Shown here: in pieces, positions 16,330 to 23,962 of the stretch
Position numbering within the stretch: the stretch's first letter is position 1
Layout: each line of letters opens with the position of its first letter
DNA from: an uncultured Eubacteriales bacterium
GTDB lineage: Bacteria > Bacillota > Clostridia > Peptostreptococcales > Anaerovoracaceae
DNA: 34,316 bases
Reading direction: 5' to 3'
NCBI GenBank assembly: GCA_900545135.1
Contig: UQXL01000026.1
Location: 1 to 34,316, forward strand
The notes under the pieces: model-generated
Told to the model about the DNA's origin: nothing
The model's input: the letters and a program-made list of their open reading frames with translations, nothing else
Database searches by the model: none
Position numbers and translations under genes: made by a program

Positions 16330-17664
16330 TTATGCATCTGCATTAGATCGCTGATAAACGATTTTACCGTTGAATACTGTCATGACAGCTTTTTCAGACG
16401 GCAGACCGCAGTCCGTATCTTCATAAGGATCGGATTCAAACACAGCGATATCAGCGATTTTCCCCGGCTCTATGCTGCCTGCGGCATCGGCGCAGCCCGC
16501 TATAAAAGCAGCATTTTGCCACGCATGATCTTTGAAGTCCTGAGATATTTCGTATACGCTGTCGTGCCACATGAGCTCTTTCTTTATTTCATCGGAAAGA
16601 CTGCAGGACGACTCCACCGCGATCATATTTTTATAGCCCTTGCCACGGACGTGTTCGGCTGCCAGATAAGCTTTTTCCAAGTCTGCCTGATCGCCCGCTC
16701 TGAAATATATGCCAAAATTTTTATCGGCGACCTCTTCTAAGATAGTATTCAGCGATTGCTGGGAAAAGTCCATCGGACATCTTTCGTGATCCAGACTGAC
16801 GAGCAGAAGATTGGCGTTGATGAACCCTTCCATCTCGTTACAGTTGGTCTTCATCTGCATCAGCCGGTGCATCAGACCCTTAGGCAAAAGCGGTCTGTTT
16901 AAAAAATATGAGCTGAAAAATCTCTGGTACATCATCTCTTCGTTGTAGAGACTTATGAGAGCGTCCTGATATAGAGATTCAAAGTAATCCGGCGCGCCGA
17001 GGCTCATGCTGGACGTTATGCCTCTTTCGATGTTGGCGGAAAGCTGCCGCGAGACGTTCTGCTCCACCTCTTCAAAGTCGAAAGGTACAAAAAGGTTGAG
17101 GATATAAGGGGTGGTTATATACTTAACCATTTCCTCTTCCGCCGTCTGGGTGATGATTTCTCCGGCCTGCGAATTGAAAGCGCATGAAATATTGTTTTCA
17201 CACAGCAGCACCACAGGCTTTTCCCGGCAGGAAACGTCAAGCAATCTGGACATGGCTTCATTGTCGTTTTGGAGCTCTTCACCGAAGACTCCTTCGTTGT
17301 ATCCGAAGCCGAATATCATTTCATCTTCTTCGTGGGCCTCGTTCCATGATTTTATCAGGGAAAGCAGTCCGTCCTTGTCCGTACAGCCGCTCAAGTCTAA
17401 ATATTTTCCATGGAAGGCTTTGAGGACGGGCTCCTGCCACAGGGAAATAAATCCGGGTGCGGCGTAATTGCCTTTAAGGTCTATAATTTCAGTATCGCCG
17501 TTTATAAAGGTTTCAATACTGTCCAAGTCTCCTACGGCTATGATTTTGCCGTCTTTGCACGCGACGGCCTCCGCCTCAGGCATATCAGCGTTTTGAGTTA
17601 TTATTCTGCCGTTTTTAAGAACCAGATCTGCGGCGATATTTTTCTTAAAAAGTCCGAATGCCAT
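16330..17664 (-). CDS. YtcJ-like amidohydrolase-fold protein lacking the metal ligands (probable pseudoenzyme)
   Basis: The 444-residue product keeps the Amidohydro_3/YtcJ framework: ADLVLKNGRIITQNADMPEAEA at the start (split here as N-terminal strand motifs), APGFIS, GFGYNEG, and the C-terminal GSIEPGKIADIAVFESDP. The catalytic positions are replaced: the usual DSHxH after the PGFI turn reads SLWQE, the GHxAxxNS motif reads ENNISCAFNS, the HAIGD motif reads FRAGD, and the EH motif reads ES. It is also shorter than the typical ~530 residues, with the SD-containing region missing. It is otherwise an intact reading frame. ATG 17664 is preferred over the upstream ATG 17676 because GGAGGA (complement of 17669-17674) lies directly before it. 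A non-catalytic binding role is an inference. Confidence 0.75.
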   Translation of the reverse strand: MAFGLFKKNIAADLVLKNGRIITQNADMPEAEAVACKDGKIIAVGDLDSIETFINGDTEIIDLKGNYAAPGFISLWQEPVLKAFHGKYLDLSGCTDKDGLLSLIKSWNEAHEEDEMIFGFGYNEGVFGEELQNDNEAMSRLLDVSCREKPVVLLCENNISCAFNSQAGEIITQTAEEEMVKYITTPYILNLFVPFDFEEVEQNVSRQLSANIERGITSSMSLGAPDYFESLYQDALISLYNEEMMYQRFFSSYFLNRPLLPKGLMHRLMQMKTNCNEMEGFINANLLLVSLDHERCPMDFSQQSLNTILEEVADKNFGIYFRAGDQADLEKAYLAAEHVRGKGYKNMIAVESSCSLSDEIKKELMWHDSVYEISQDFKDHAWQNAAFIAGCADAAGSIEPGKIADIAVFESDPYEDTDCGLPSEKAVMTVFNGKIVYQRSNADA

Positions 17665-17694
17665 ATTATCCTCCATGTTGATATCAAAAATATA

Positions 17695-17724
17695 TTACCA
17701 TAAAAAAATGTAATATGATATACT
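17695..17724 (+). promoter_or_regulatory. Promoter of the DUF2284 gene
   Basis: TTACCA (17695-17700) and TATACT (17719-17724) are 18 bp apart, with TG one base before the -10 (TGATATACT), an extended -10 promoter. Confidence 0.5.
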
Positions 17725-17751
17725 TAAATTTATATAAAGGAGAGAAACTTC

Positions 17752-18291
17752 ATGTATCACGTTGAAATTTTTGAAAAAGAAATCAAGACAGAAGACTATG
17801 TGAGAGATTACGTCAACGTCGGCGAATTCATCAAGTACTGCATGGAATGTCCCAATTACGGGACTGTATGGTCCTGCCCGCCCTTTGATTTCGACGCCGA
17901 AAGCTACTGGAAGAATTTTTCTTCCCTCTATCTGACGGCGAGAAGGATCATCTTTGACGGAGAAACGGATATGTACAGAGGCATTGAAATAATGCACGAA
18001 GTCAAGGGCGATATGAGCCGCCAGCTTTATGAAATGGAAGCACAAAATCCCGGTTCAGTCAGTCTCAGCGCAGGCAGCTGTAGCATGTGCAAAAAAGAGG
18101 GATTTGCAGGCTGCACCCGTTCGGAGGGCAAGCCGTGCAGGCATCCTGAACTCATGCGTTATTCCATCGAGGCCATCGGCGGCAACGTAGGCTTAACTGT
18201 AAGCAAACTTATGGGAATAGAGCTGGAATGGGTTACGGAAGGGAAGCTTCCGTCATATTTTGTACTTGTAGGAGGACTTCTGAAAAAGTAA
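17752..18291 (+). CDS. DUF2284 predicted metal-binding protein
   Basis: A 179-residue cytoplasmic protein with the DUF2284 cysteine pattern: Cys30, Cys33 and Cys42 in CMECPNYGTVWSCPP, and Cys110, Cys113, Cys121 and Cys129 in the segment GSCSMC...GC...CRHP. Seven spaced cysteines suggest an iron-sulfur cluster or zinc sites. Function is not established for the family. The ATG at 17752 follows AAAGGAGAG. The MATE gene begins 44 nt after its stop and may be in the same transcript. Confidence 0.85.
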   Translation: MYHVEIFEKEIKTEDYVRDYVNVGEFIKYCMECPNYGTVWSCPPFDFDAESYWKNFSSLYLTARRIIFDGETDMYRGIEIMHEVKGDMSRQLYEMEAQNPGSVSLSAGSCSMCKKEGFAGCTRSEGKPCRHPELMRYSIEAIGGNVGLTVSKLMGIELEWVTEGKLPSYFVLVGGLLKK

Positions 18292-18334
18292 CAGGAGCTT
18301 GTTTTAAAATATATGACAGAAAGAAGGGATTTTC

Positions 18335-19852
18335 TTGAACGGCATTTTGCACGGCGCAATGTCACAGGATGAGAAATATCAGATGATGACGGAAACTCCC
18401 ATCCCCAAGCTTATCGGACGTCTGGCGGTTCCAACTATTATAAGCATGTTGGTAACTTCCTTTTATAATATGGCCGATACTTTTTTTGTCGGAAAAATAG
18501 ATACCAGCGCTACGGCGGCGGTGGGCATAGTTTTCCCCGTCATGGCGATAATCCAGGCTCTGGGATTTTTCTGCGGTCATGGATCAGGAAACTCCATCTC
18601 CAGGAAGCTTGGTTCAAAGGATACCAGGTCTGCGGAGCAGCTGGCCGCTACGGGGTTTTTCTGTGCGATGATACTGGGGGCGCTGATAATGGCGCTGGGA
18701 CTGATATTCTTAAACCCGCTTTCCCTGTTGCTTGGCTCGACGGAAACGATTCTGCCATATACGAGGGATTACTTGGGAATAATCCTCATAGGAGCGCCGT
18801 ACATGACGGCTCAGATGGTGCTCAACAACCAGATGAGGTATCAGGGAAATGCTTTTTTTTCGATGATAGGCGTTACGTCAGGAGCGGTTTTGAATATAGC
18901 TCTCGATCCGCTGTTCATATTTGTACTTGATATGGGAATATCGGGGGCGGCGATAGCCACCGTTCTGAGTCAGCTTGTGAGCTTTGTCCTGCTTCTTGCT
19001 GGCATAAAGATTTCCAACTGCATACCTATACGGTTGAGAAACGTGAAATTCTCCATCCCGCGCCTGAGAGAAATAGTGGGAGGCGGCCTGCCTTCGCTGT
19101 TCCGTCAGGGCCTTGGCAGTCTGGCAACGGTCACGTTAAACGTGGCAGCAAATCCTTACGGCGACGCGGCCATAGCTGCCATGTCGGTTGTCACTCGAAT
19201 AACCATGTTCGCAGGCTCCGCCGTGATTGGCTTCGGTCAGGGATTTCAACCGGTGTGCGGTTTCAACTACGGCGCGAAAAAATTTGATCGGGTCAGGGAG
19301 GCGTTCTGGTTCTGCGTCAAGTTTTCCACTGTATTTTTGATCGTGATTTCTGTTTTGGGAGCGGTATTTTCGGGCGATCTGGTAGGAGTGTTCCGCAAAG
19401 ATGAGGCGGTCATAGAGATCGGACAGGTGGCCCTGCGATTTCAATGTGTGACTTTTGCGCTGACAGGATGGATCATTTTAAACAATATGATGATGCAGAC
19501 CATAGGAAAGACTTTTTACGCGACTATTCTGGCGGCTTCGCGTCAGGGTCTGTGCTTTATCCCTGCGCTGCTGATATTGCCGAAATTTTTCGGTCTGGCA
19601 GGTATTCAGGCGGCTCAGGCGGCGGCCGATCTGTGCACGTTTGTTATAACCACAGTGATTTATTCGGCAGTGATGAAGCATATAGAGAGCGAGACGTTTA
19701 AGCACGAGGCTGTGTCACGGCTTATGGGGAAAACGGCTGAGGCCGGCCGGGGCATGGCTGACTCAGGGGAGGCCGGCCGAAGTATGGCTGGCATAGGGGA
19801 GGCCGGCCGGGCGACAGATAGCTTCGCGGAGCCGCCGCCCGCCCAGAAGTAA
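18335..19852 (+). CDS. MATE-family efflux transporter
   Basis: A 505-residue multidrug/toxin extrusion antiporter with two six-helix halves. Recognisable features are PIPKLIGRLAVPTIISML, YNMADTFFVG in TM1, and LFRQGLGSLATV and GFNYGAKKF in the second half. The best start is TTG 18335, which has AGAAGGGAT at 18322-18330; the first in-frame ATG (18359) has no Shine-Dalgarno sequence. The last ~40 residues after the final helix are a repetitive EAGR-containing tail encoded by a 30-bp tandem DNA repeat, absent from typical MATE proteins. Confidence 0.92.
   Translation: MNGILHGAMSQDEKYQMMTETPIPKLIGRLAVPTIISMLVTSFYNMADTFFVGKIDTSATAAVGIVFPVMAIIQALGFFCGHGSGNSISRKLGSKDTRSAEQLAATGFFCAMILGALIMALGLIFLNPLSLLLGSTETILPYTRDYLGIILIGAPYMTAQMVLNNQMRYQGNAFFSMIGVTSGAVLNIALDPLFIFVLDMGISGAAIATVLSQLVSFVLLLAGIKISNCIPIRLRNVKFSIPRLREIVGGGLPSLFRQGLGSLATVTLNVAANPYGDAAIAAMSVVTRITMFAGSAVIGFGQGFQPVCGFNYGAKKFDRVREAFWFCVKFSTVFLIVISVLGAVFSGDLVGVFRKDEAVIEIGQVALRFQCVTFALTGWIILNNMMMQTIGKTFYATILAASRQGLCFIPALLILPKFFGLAGIQAAQAAADLCTFVITTVIYSAVMKHIESETFKHEAVSRLMGKTAEAGRGMADSGEAGRSMAGIGEAGRATDSFAEPPPAQK
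19739..19814. repeat. 30-bp tandem repeat inside the MATE C-terminus
   Basis: Units begin with GAGGCCGGCCG at 19739, 19769 and 19799 (exact 30-bp steps). Because 30 is a multiple of three, it adds in-frame EAGR-MA-type decapeptides to the protein tail. Each unit contains the 8-bp palindrome GGCCGGCC. Confidence 0.9.
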
Positions 19853-19865
19853 TTTCAGATAATAT

Positions 19866-19953
19866 AAAAAAAGAGTGTCCCGAGGTATGAAATACTTCCT
19901 TGAGTTGCAGCAAGTTTACAGGAAGTTGGATGTTGAAGGAACACTCTTTTTTT
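19866..19953. terminator. Large nested bidirectional terminator
   Basis: AAAAAAAGAGTGT (19866-19878) pairs with ACACTCTTTTTTT (19941-19953), terminating both the MATE gene and the convergent racemase gene. Inside are a GTAT/ATAC hairpin near 19885 and a second stem, ACTTCCT/AGGAAGT (19894-19900/19920-19926). The overall plan resembles the element at 2628-2719. Confidence 0.8.
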
Positions 19954-19972
19954 CAAAGTTAAGCGCTGTGAT

Positions 19973-21109
19973 CTATTTTACATAGACCTTCGGCAGCCTT
20001 TGTCCGAAAGCGCAGACTATTTCATAGCTTATGGTGCCGGTGGCTTTGGCGATGTCGTCGGCCAGGATGGTGTTTTTGCCGTCAGTTCCCATGACGATGA
20101 CCTCATCTCCTACTTTAACGTCCGGAACGTCGGTAACGTCGACCATGCACTGATCCATGCATATATTTCCGGCGATAGGTGCGACGCAGCCGTTGACCAG
20201 AACTTTTGCCTGCTGTGAATAAGGTCTCGGATAACCGTCAGCATAACCTAGGGCCAGCGTCGCTATCTTGCTCGGCCTTTCGGCGATGAACTTTCTGCCA
20301 TAACCGACGGAAAAGCCAGTCGGGACATCTTTCAGATGAACGATATTGGCCTTTACAGACATTACAGGCTTGATGGCCAGTCTGTTTATATCTACCTCGT
20401 CCGACGGATAGCATCCATAGAGAATGATTCCCGGGCGGCAAGCGTCAAAATGAATTGCCGGAAGCTCCATTATGGACGCGCTGTTGGCCAGAGTCCTCAT
20501 AGGGATCTCTATTCCGGCGGCAGTGACTGCCTGATAGAATTTGTTGTATTTTGTCTCCTGCTGGTGGGAGAAAGTCTTGTCCGCAGCGTCGGCCGTCGCC
20601 ATGTGCGAGAACATGCCCTTTATCTTGAAGTTATCCAGAACCGCTATTTTTTTGATGTCCTCTATTGCCGATTCAGGCTGTTCTGCCAGATAGCCTATGC
20701 GGCCCATGCCTGTATCTACTGCGATAAGACCGCAGATCGTCTTGCCGGCTTCTCTTGCTTTGGCGTCGATGGCTGCGGCGTTGGCTGAATCGCATACTAC
20801 CGGAGTCAGATCGTATGTAACGAGAGCTTCAGCGTACATGTCGGGAGTCAGGCCGAGAATGATGATATCCTCCTTGGCTCCTGATTCTCTTAATGTGATG
20901 GCCTCGTGCAGAGTAGCCACGGCAAAGGTTTTGCAGCCGTTTTCCCTCAGGACTTCGGCCACCTTGATGCTGCCGTGTCCGTAAGCATCGGCTTTTATCA
21001 CGCCGATAAGCTCTCTGTCACCGATTTTGCTCTTTATATTTTTAATGTTGAAGTCAAGATTATTAAGGTTGATTTCCGCCCAGGCAGGCCTCAAAGCGTT
21101 TTTATACAT
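19973..21109 (-). CDS. alr: Alanine racemase
   Basis: A 378-residue PLP enzyme that interconverts L- and D-alanine for peptidoglycan synthesis. The PLP lysine is Lys39 in VIKADAYGHG, and the second catalytic base is Tyr270 in FSVGYGRKF. The SHMATAD, RPGIILYG and GNICMDQCMVDVTD motifs are all present. Full-length and typical of a fold-type III racemase. The ATG at 21109 has AAAGGAG about 12 nt upstream. It has its own promoter and is divergent from the second NSS transporter. Confidence 0.95.
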   Translation of the reverse strand: MYKNALRPAWAEINLNNLDFNIKNIKSKIGDRELIGVIKADAYGHGSIKVAEVLRENGCKTFAVATLHEAITLRESGAKEDIIILGLTPDMYAEALVTYDLTPVVCDSANAAAIDAKAREAGKTICGLIAVDTGMGRIGYLAEQPESAIEDIKKIAVLDNFKIKGMFSHMATADAADKTFSHQQETKYNKFYQAVTAAGIEIPMRTLANSASIMELPAIHFDACRPGIILYGCYPSDEVDINRLAIKPVMSVKANIVHLKDVPTGFSVGYGRKFIAERPSKIATLALGYADGYPRPYSQQAKVLVNGCVAPIAGNICMDQCMVDVTDVPDVKVGDEVIVMGTDGKNTILADDIAKATGTISYEIVCAFGQRLPKVYVK

Positions 21110-21153
21110 ATTTCACGCAAACTCCTTTCCTCTTTTGCGAATCTTCTACTGCT

Positions 21154-21182
21154 ATTATATATGCTCCTGGTTAAATTTTCAA
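21154..21182 (-). promoter_or_regulatory. Promoter of alr
   Basis: On the minus strand TTGAAA (complement of 21177-21182) and TATAAT (complement of 21154-21159) are exactly 17 bp apart. Confidence 0.75.
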
Positions 21183-21210
21183 GGCTAAGAAGAAAATTGA
21201 AATTATTTTA

Positions 21211-21239
21211 TTGAACTTGCGGCAGAAATAAAGTATTCT
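21211..21239 (+). promoter_or_regulatory. Promoter of the second NSS transporter
   Basis: TTGAAC (21211-21216) and TATTCT (21234-21239) with a 17-bp spacer, 30 nt before the start codon and back to back with the alr promoter. Confidence 0.6.
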
Positions 21240-21268
21240 ATTTAGAGATGATCTGCAAGGAGAAAAAA

Positions 21269-22591
21269 ATGGAGAGAGATAGTTTCAGAAGCAGGAGAGG
21301 CTTTATAATCGCATGCATAGGTTCCGCTGTAGGAATGGGAAATATATGGCTGTTTCCGGCCAGAGTATCGGCCCTCGGCGGTGCGGCTTTCCTTATACCG
21401 TATTTTATATGCGTGGCTTTCATCGGCTTTACCGGCGTGGTCGGAGAGATGGCTTTCGGCCGTGCGATGGGGACAGGCCCGATGGGAGCTTTCGGAAAAG
21501 CTACGGAGATGAGAGGCAAAGGAAAGAGCCTGGGAGAAGCTTTCGCGCTGGTGCCGGTGCTGTGCAGCTTTGCCCTTGCCATAGGGTATTCTGTAGTCGT
21601 GGGATGGATATTGAAATATCTGTTTTCTGCGGCGGGCGGAAGCCTGTTTGAAGCCAAGGGAGTAGAGGATCTTGGCGGCATATTTAACAATGTCGCGTCT
21701 TCTTTCGGAAATGTGGGCTGGCACATAGTCGCTCTGGTGCTGACTTTCGCCATAATGATATACGGGATTTCTTCGGGAATAGAAAAAGCCAACAAAGTCA
21801 TGATGCCTTTGTTTTTCCTCATGTTCATAGGAATGGCGGTATATATAGCCACTCTGCCGGGTGCGTCTGACGGATACAGATATCTGACCAATCCAGACTG
21901 GCAGGTCCTCGCACAGCCTAAGACGTGGGTCTACGCGCTGGGACAGGCCTTTTTCTCCCTGTCGCTTGCAGGATCCGGAACTCTGGTCTACGGCTCTTAT
22001 CTGAAGAAGACCGAGGATATTCCTTTCTGCGCCAGAAACGTGGCTCTCTGGGACACGATGGCCGCTCTCGTCGCTGCCATTACAATAATCCCCGCTATGG
22101 CCACTGCCGGGCAGGAACTTACAGGCGGAGGCCCGGGGCTCATGTTCATATACCTGCCTAACGTATTCCTGCAGATGCCGGGCGGAAGAATAGTTATAGT
22201 CATATTTTTCATAGCCGTGGCTTTTGCCGGCATAACTTCGCTGGTCAATTTATTTGAGACGCCTGTGGAAGCGCTGCAGAGCAAATTCGGATTTTCAAGG
22301 AAAAAGGCCGTGCTCGCCGTGGGGCTTGTCGGAAGTGCGGTAGCTCTCTGCATAGAAGGCATAGTTTCCGGCTGGATGGACGTGTGCTCCATTTATCTCT
22401 GTCCTATAGGCGCTTTGCTGGCTGCGATAATGTTTTTCTGGGTATGCGGAAAAGATTTCGTCAGAGAGCAGATAGATACGGGAGCCGCGAGAAAGCTGGG
22501 GAGCTGGTACGAATGGGCCAGCAAATATGTGTTCTGCGGCTTGATCGTCGTCGTTTTGGTAATGGGAACTCTGCTGGGCGGAATCGGCTAG
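21269..22591 (+). CDS. Sodium-dependent transporter, NSS family (second copy)
   Basis: A 440-residue LeuT-fold symporter, clearly related to but diverged from the one at 1159-2514. TM1 reads GSAVGMGNIWLFPARVSALG, so both the Arg/Lys after Trp and the NGGG motif are altered (LFPARVSALGG), which implies a different substrate or gating. The PGLMFIYLPNVFLQMPGG and FAGITSLVNLFETPVEAL segments match the first paralogue. An upstream in-frame ATG at 21248 is less likely, since AAGGAG at 21257-21262 is ideally placed for ATG 21269. Confidence 0.9.
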   Translation: MERDSFRSRRGFIIACIGSAVGMGNIWLFPARVSALGGAAFLIPYFICVAFIGFTGVVGEMAFGRAMGTGPMGAFGKATEMRGKGKSLGEAFALVPVLCSFALAIGYSVVVGWILKYLFSAAGGSLFEAKGVEDLGGIFNNVASSFGNVGWHIVALVLTFAIMIYGISSGIEKANKVMMPLFFLMFIGMAVYIATLPGASDGYRYLTNPDWQVLAQPKTWVYALGQAFFSLSLAGSGTLVYGSYLKKTEDIPFCARNVALWDTMAALVAAITIIPAMATAGQELTGGGPGLMFIYLPNVFLQMPGGRIVIVIFFIAVAFAGITSLVNLFETPVEALQSKFGFSRKKAVLAVGLVGSAVALCIEGIVSGWMDVCSIYLCPIGALLAAIMFFWVCGKDFVREQIDTGAARKLGSWYEWASKYVFCGLIVVVLVMGTLLGGIG

Positions 22592-22610
22592 ATACGCAGT
22601 TGATTCTAGA

Positions 22611-22694
22611 GCATGAAGCTGCTTTTGCGCGGCATGAAGCTGCTTTTGCGCGGCATGAAGTTGATTTTGCACAGCGTGAAGTTAATTTTGCATA
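22611..22694. repeat. Four-copy 21-bp tandem repeat abutting a promoter
   Basis: Units at 22611-22631, 22632-22652, 22653-22673 and 22674-22694. The first two are identical (GCATGAAGCTGCTTTTGCGCG) and the last two drift toward GCGTGAAGTTAATTTTGCATA. The array ends 1 bp before the -35 box at 22696. Confidence 0.92.
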
Positions 22695-22695
22695 C

Positions 22696-22724
22696 TTGCC
22701 ATATTTTTTAGCAAGGAGTATAAT
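22696..22724 (+). promoter_or_regulatory. Promoter of the phosphoribosyltransferase gene
   Basis: TTGCCA (22696-22701) and TATAAT (22719-22724) with a 17-bp spacer. Directly upstream lies the 21-bp repeat array, at the position where activator sites or UP elements usually sit. Confidence 0.75.
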
Positions 22725-22766
22725 TGTAGCGTAATTTTCTTTGGCTTTAAGAAAGGGAGATACTAT

Positions 22767-23318
22767 ATGTTTTACGAGATGACCATTGCGGGATTGAAAA
22801 GACAGCTGCCTCTGTGCAAGGTTACAGACGATTTATATATCGCCGCTTTTATAATGTTCAGCGACGTTGAGATCACCAAGGCGGCAGCCTCGGAACTTTT
22901 AAAGAAGGCCCCGGAGTTTGATATAATGATTACGGCAGAATCCAAGGGAATTCCGCTGCTCTACGAGATGACCAGACAGGCCGGCATGAACGATTATGTC
23001 GTCGCCAGAAAAGGCCCGAAGCTCTATATGCAGGATATAATTTCGACAGACGTCGATTCCATAACCACAGACCACATCCAGACTCTCTGCATAGGAAAAA
23101 AGGAGGCCGAACAGATGAGAGGCAAGAAAGTTCTGATCGTGGACGATGTGATAAGCACCGGAGAATCCCTTAAGTCTATTGAAAAGCTTGTAAATCAGGT
23201 AGACGGCAACATAGTCGGACGAATGGCAGTGCTCGCCGAGGGAGAAGCTGCGGACAGGGAGGATATCATTTATTTGGAAAAATTACCTGTATTTAATGCC
23301 GACGGAAGCATAAAATAA
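22767..23318 (+). CDS. Type I phosphoribosyltransferase (adenine/xanthine PRTase-like)
   Basis: A 183-residue purine phosphoribosyltransferase-like protein. The PRPP-binding loop VLIVDDVISTGES is at residues 122-134, and the upstream loop AESKGIPLLYEM (57-68) matches the EAxG(I/F) segment of Apt-type enzymes. ARKGPKLY at 80-87 corresponds to the flexible hood. Such enzymes salvage purine bases or, in the PurR group, act as ligand-sensing regulators; no helix-turn-helix is visible here, so salvage is more likely. The start follows AAAGGGAG. A small unknown gene begins 4 nt after its stop. Confidence 0.85.
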   Translation: MFYEMTIAGLKRQLPLCKVTDDLYIAAFIMFSDVEITKAAASELLKKAPEFDIMITAESKGIPLLYEMTRQAGMNDYVVARKGPKLYMQDIISTDVDSITTDHIQTLCIGKKEAEQMRGKKVLIVDDVISTGESLKSIEKLVNQVDGNIVGRMAVLAEGEAADREDIIYLEKLPVFNADGSIK

Positions 23319-23322
23319 TCTT

Positions 23323-23625
23323 ATGAAAGAGATAAAATTGATACCCGACAGTCCGCTTCATAATTATGTGGACGTTTCCGTGATGGATTTTCCGGACGGC
23401 AGAGACAAGCCTTGCCGCAAAAGATGCAAGGTGACCGTCGAATTCGCCGAATATGACGTTGCACAGCTGAAAAAGAAAGGTCTCAATTACAAGGAAGCCG
23501 TAAAATATTATGAAGACTGGCTCTATAACGTGGTCAGAGTCAACCTGGCGCAGGATTGGAAATGCGTGGAGGGCCACGACGACGTTATGAAAATAGTTAA
23601 AGAAAAAATTTTACCGTATTTTTAA
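23323..23625 (+). CDS. Conserved-looking hypothetical protein, 100 residues
   Basis: I do not recognise the family. The product is soluble, mixed alpha/beta in character, with an N-terminal KEIKLIPDSPLHNYVDVSV strand region, a basic patch (KPCRKRCK) and a C-terminal helix with aromatic residues (KYYEDWLYNVVRVNLAQDW). It starts 4 nt after the phosphoribosyltransferase gene with no obvious ribosome binding site, so translation is probably coupled, and a terminator follows directly. The tight pairing suggests a shared function with the PRTase. It is likely real because of context and codon use like its neighbours. Confidence 0.7.
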   Translation: MKEIKLIPDSPLHNYVDVSVMDFPDGRDKPCRKRCKVTVEFAEYDVAQLKKKGLNYKEAVKYYEDWLYNVVRVNLAQDWKCVEGHDDVMKIVKEKILPYF

Positions 23626-23653
23626 AAAGAAGAATAAAAAGGAGATGAAAATT

Positions 23654-23684
23654 AAACCGCAGGGTCGAGCGCCCCGCGGTTTTT
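23654..23684 (+). terminator. Terminator after the PRTase operon
   Basis: AAACCGC (23654-23660) pairs with GCGGTTT (23676-23682), with GGG/CCC pairing further in, followed by a short T-run. Confidence 0.8.
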
Positions 23685-23702
23685 AAATGCTTAAAAAGTT
23701 TT

Positions 23703-23863
23703 TTGCCTTCTAAAAATCCCCCCCTCTTGCCTTCTGAAGATCCCTGCCACTTGTCTCCTGAAGAAAGTCTTGCTTGTGACGCAGCGTAATGAAATATAAT
23801 GGCTGTAAACAAGAACTGTCCCCGTGTCGGGCCGCCTCGCCGCGGTCGGGTCGTCTCGCTTCG
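23703..23863. repeat. Two short tandem repeats upstream of the ABC exporter
   Basis: A 24-bp unit beginning TTGCCTTCT occurs at 23703-23726 and 23727-23750, with a third decayed start at 23751. Further on, two GC-rich 19-bp units lie back to back (GTCGGGCCGCCTCGCCGCG at 23826-23844 and GTCGGGTCGTCTCGCTTCG at 23845-23863). A TATAAT at 23795-23800 between them could be a -10 box, without a convincing -35. The frame is open from 23789 into the ABC gene, but this leader looks non-coding. Confidence 0.75.
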
Positions 23864-23962
23864 GCTAAGGCCGTTCCGCCCGGTTCAGGGGCTCTCACCG
23901 ATACTAAGACGGCTGCAGCCTGCCTGCTGAGAAAACATGGGGGGGAAATGAAGGAGGAAGAG

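Noticed and set aside
23789..23962. 58-residue N-terminal extension of the ABC ATPase
   Set aside because: The upstream sequence is made of GC-rich repeats, whereas ATG 23963 has an ideal ribosome binding site and gives the standard N-terminus.
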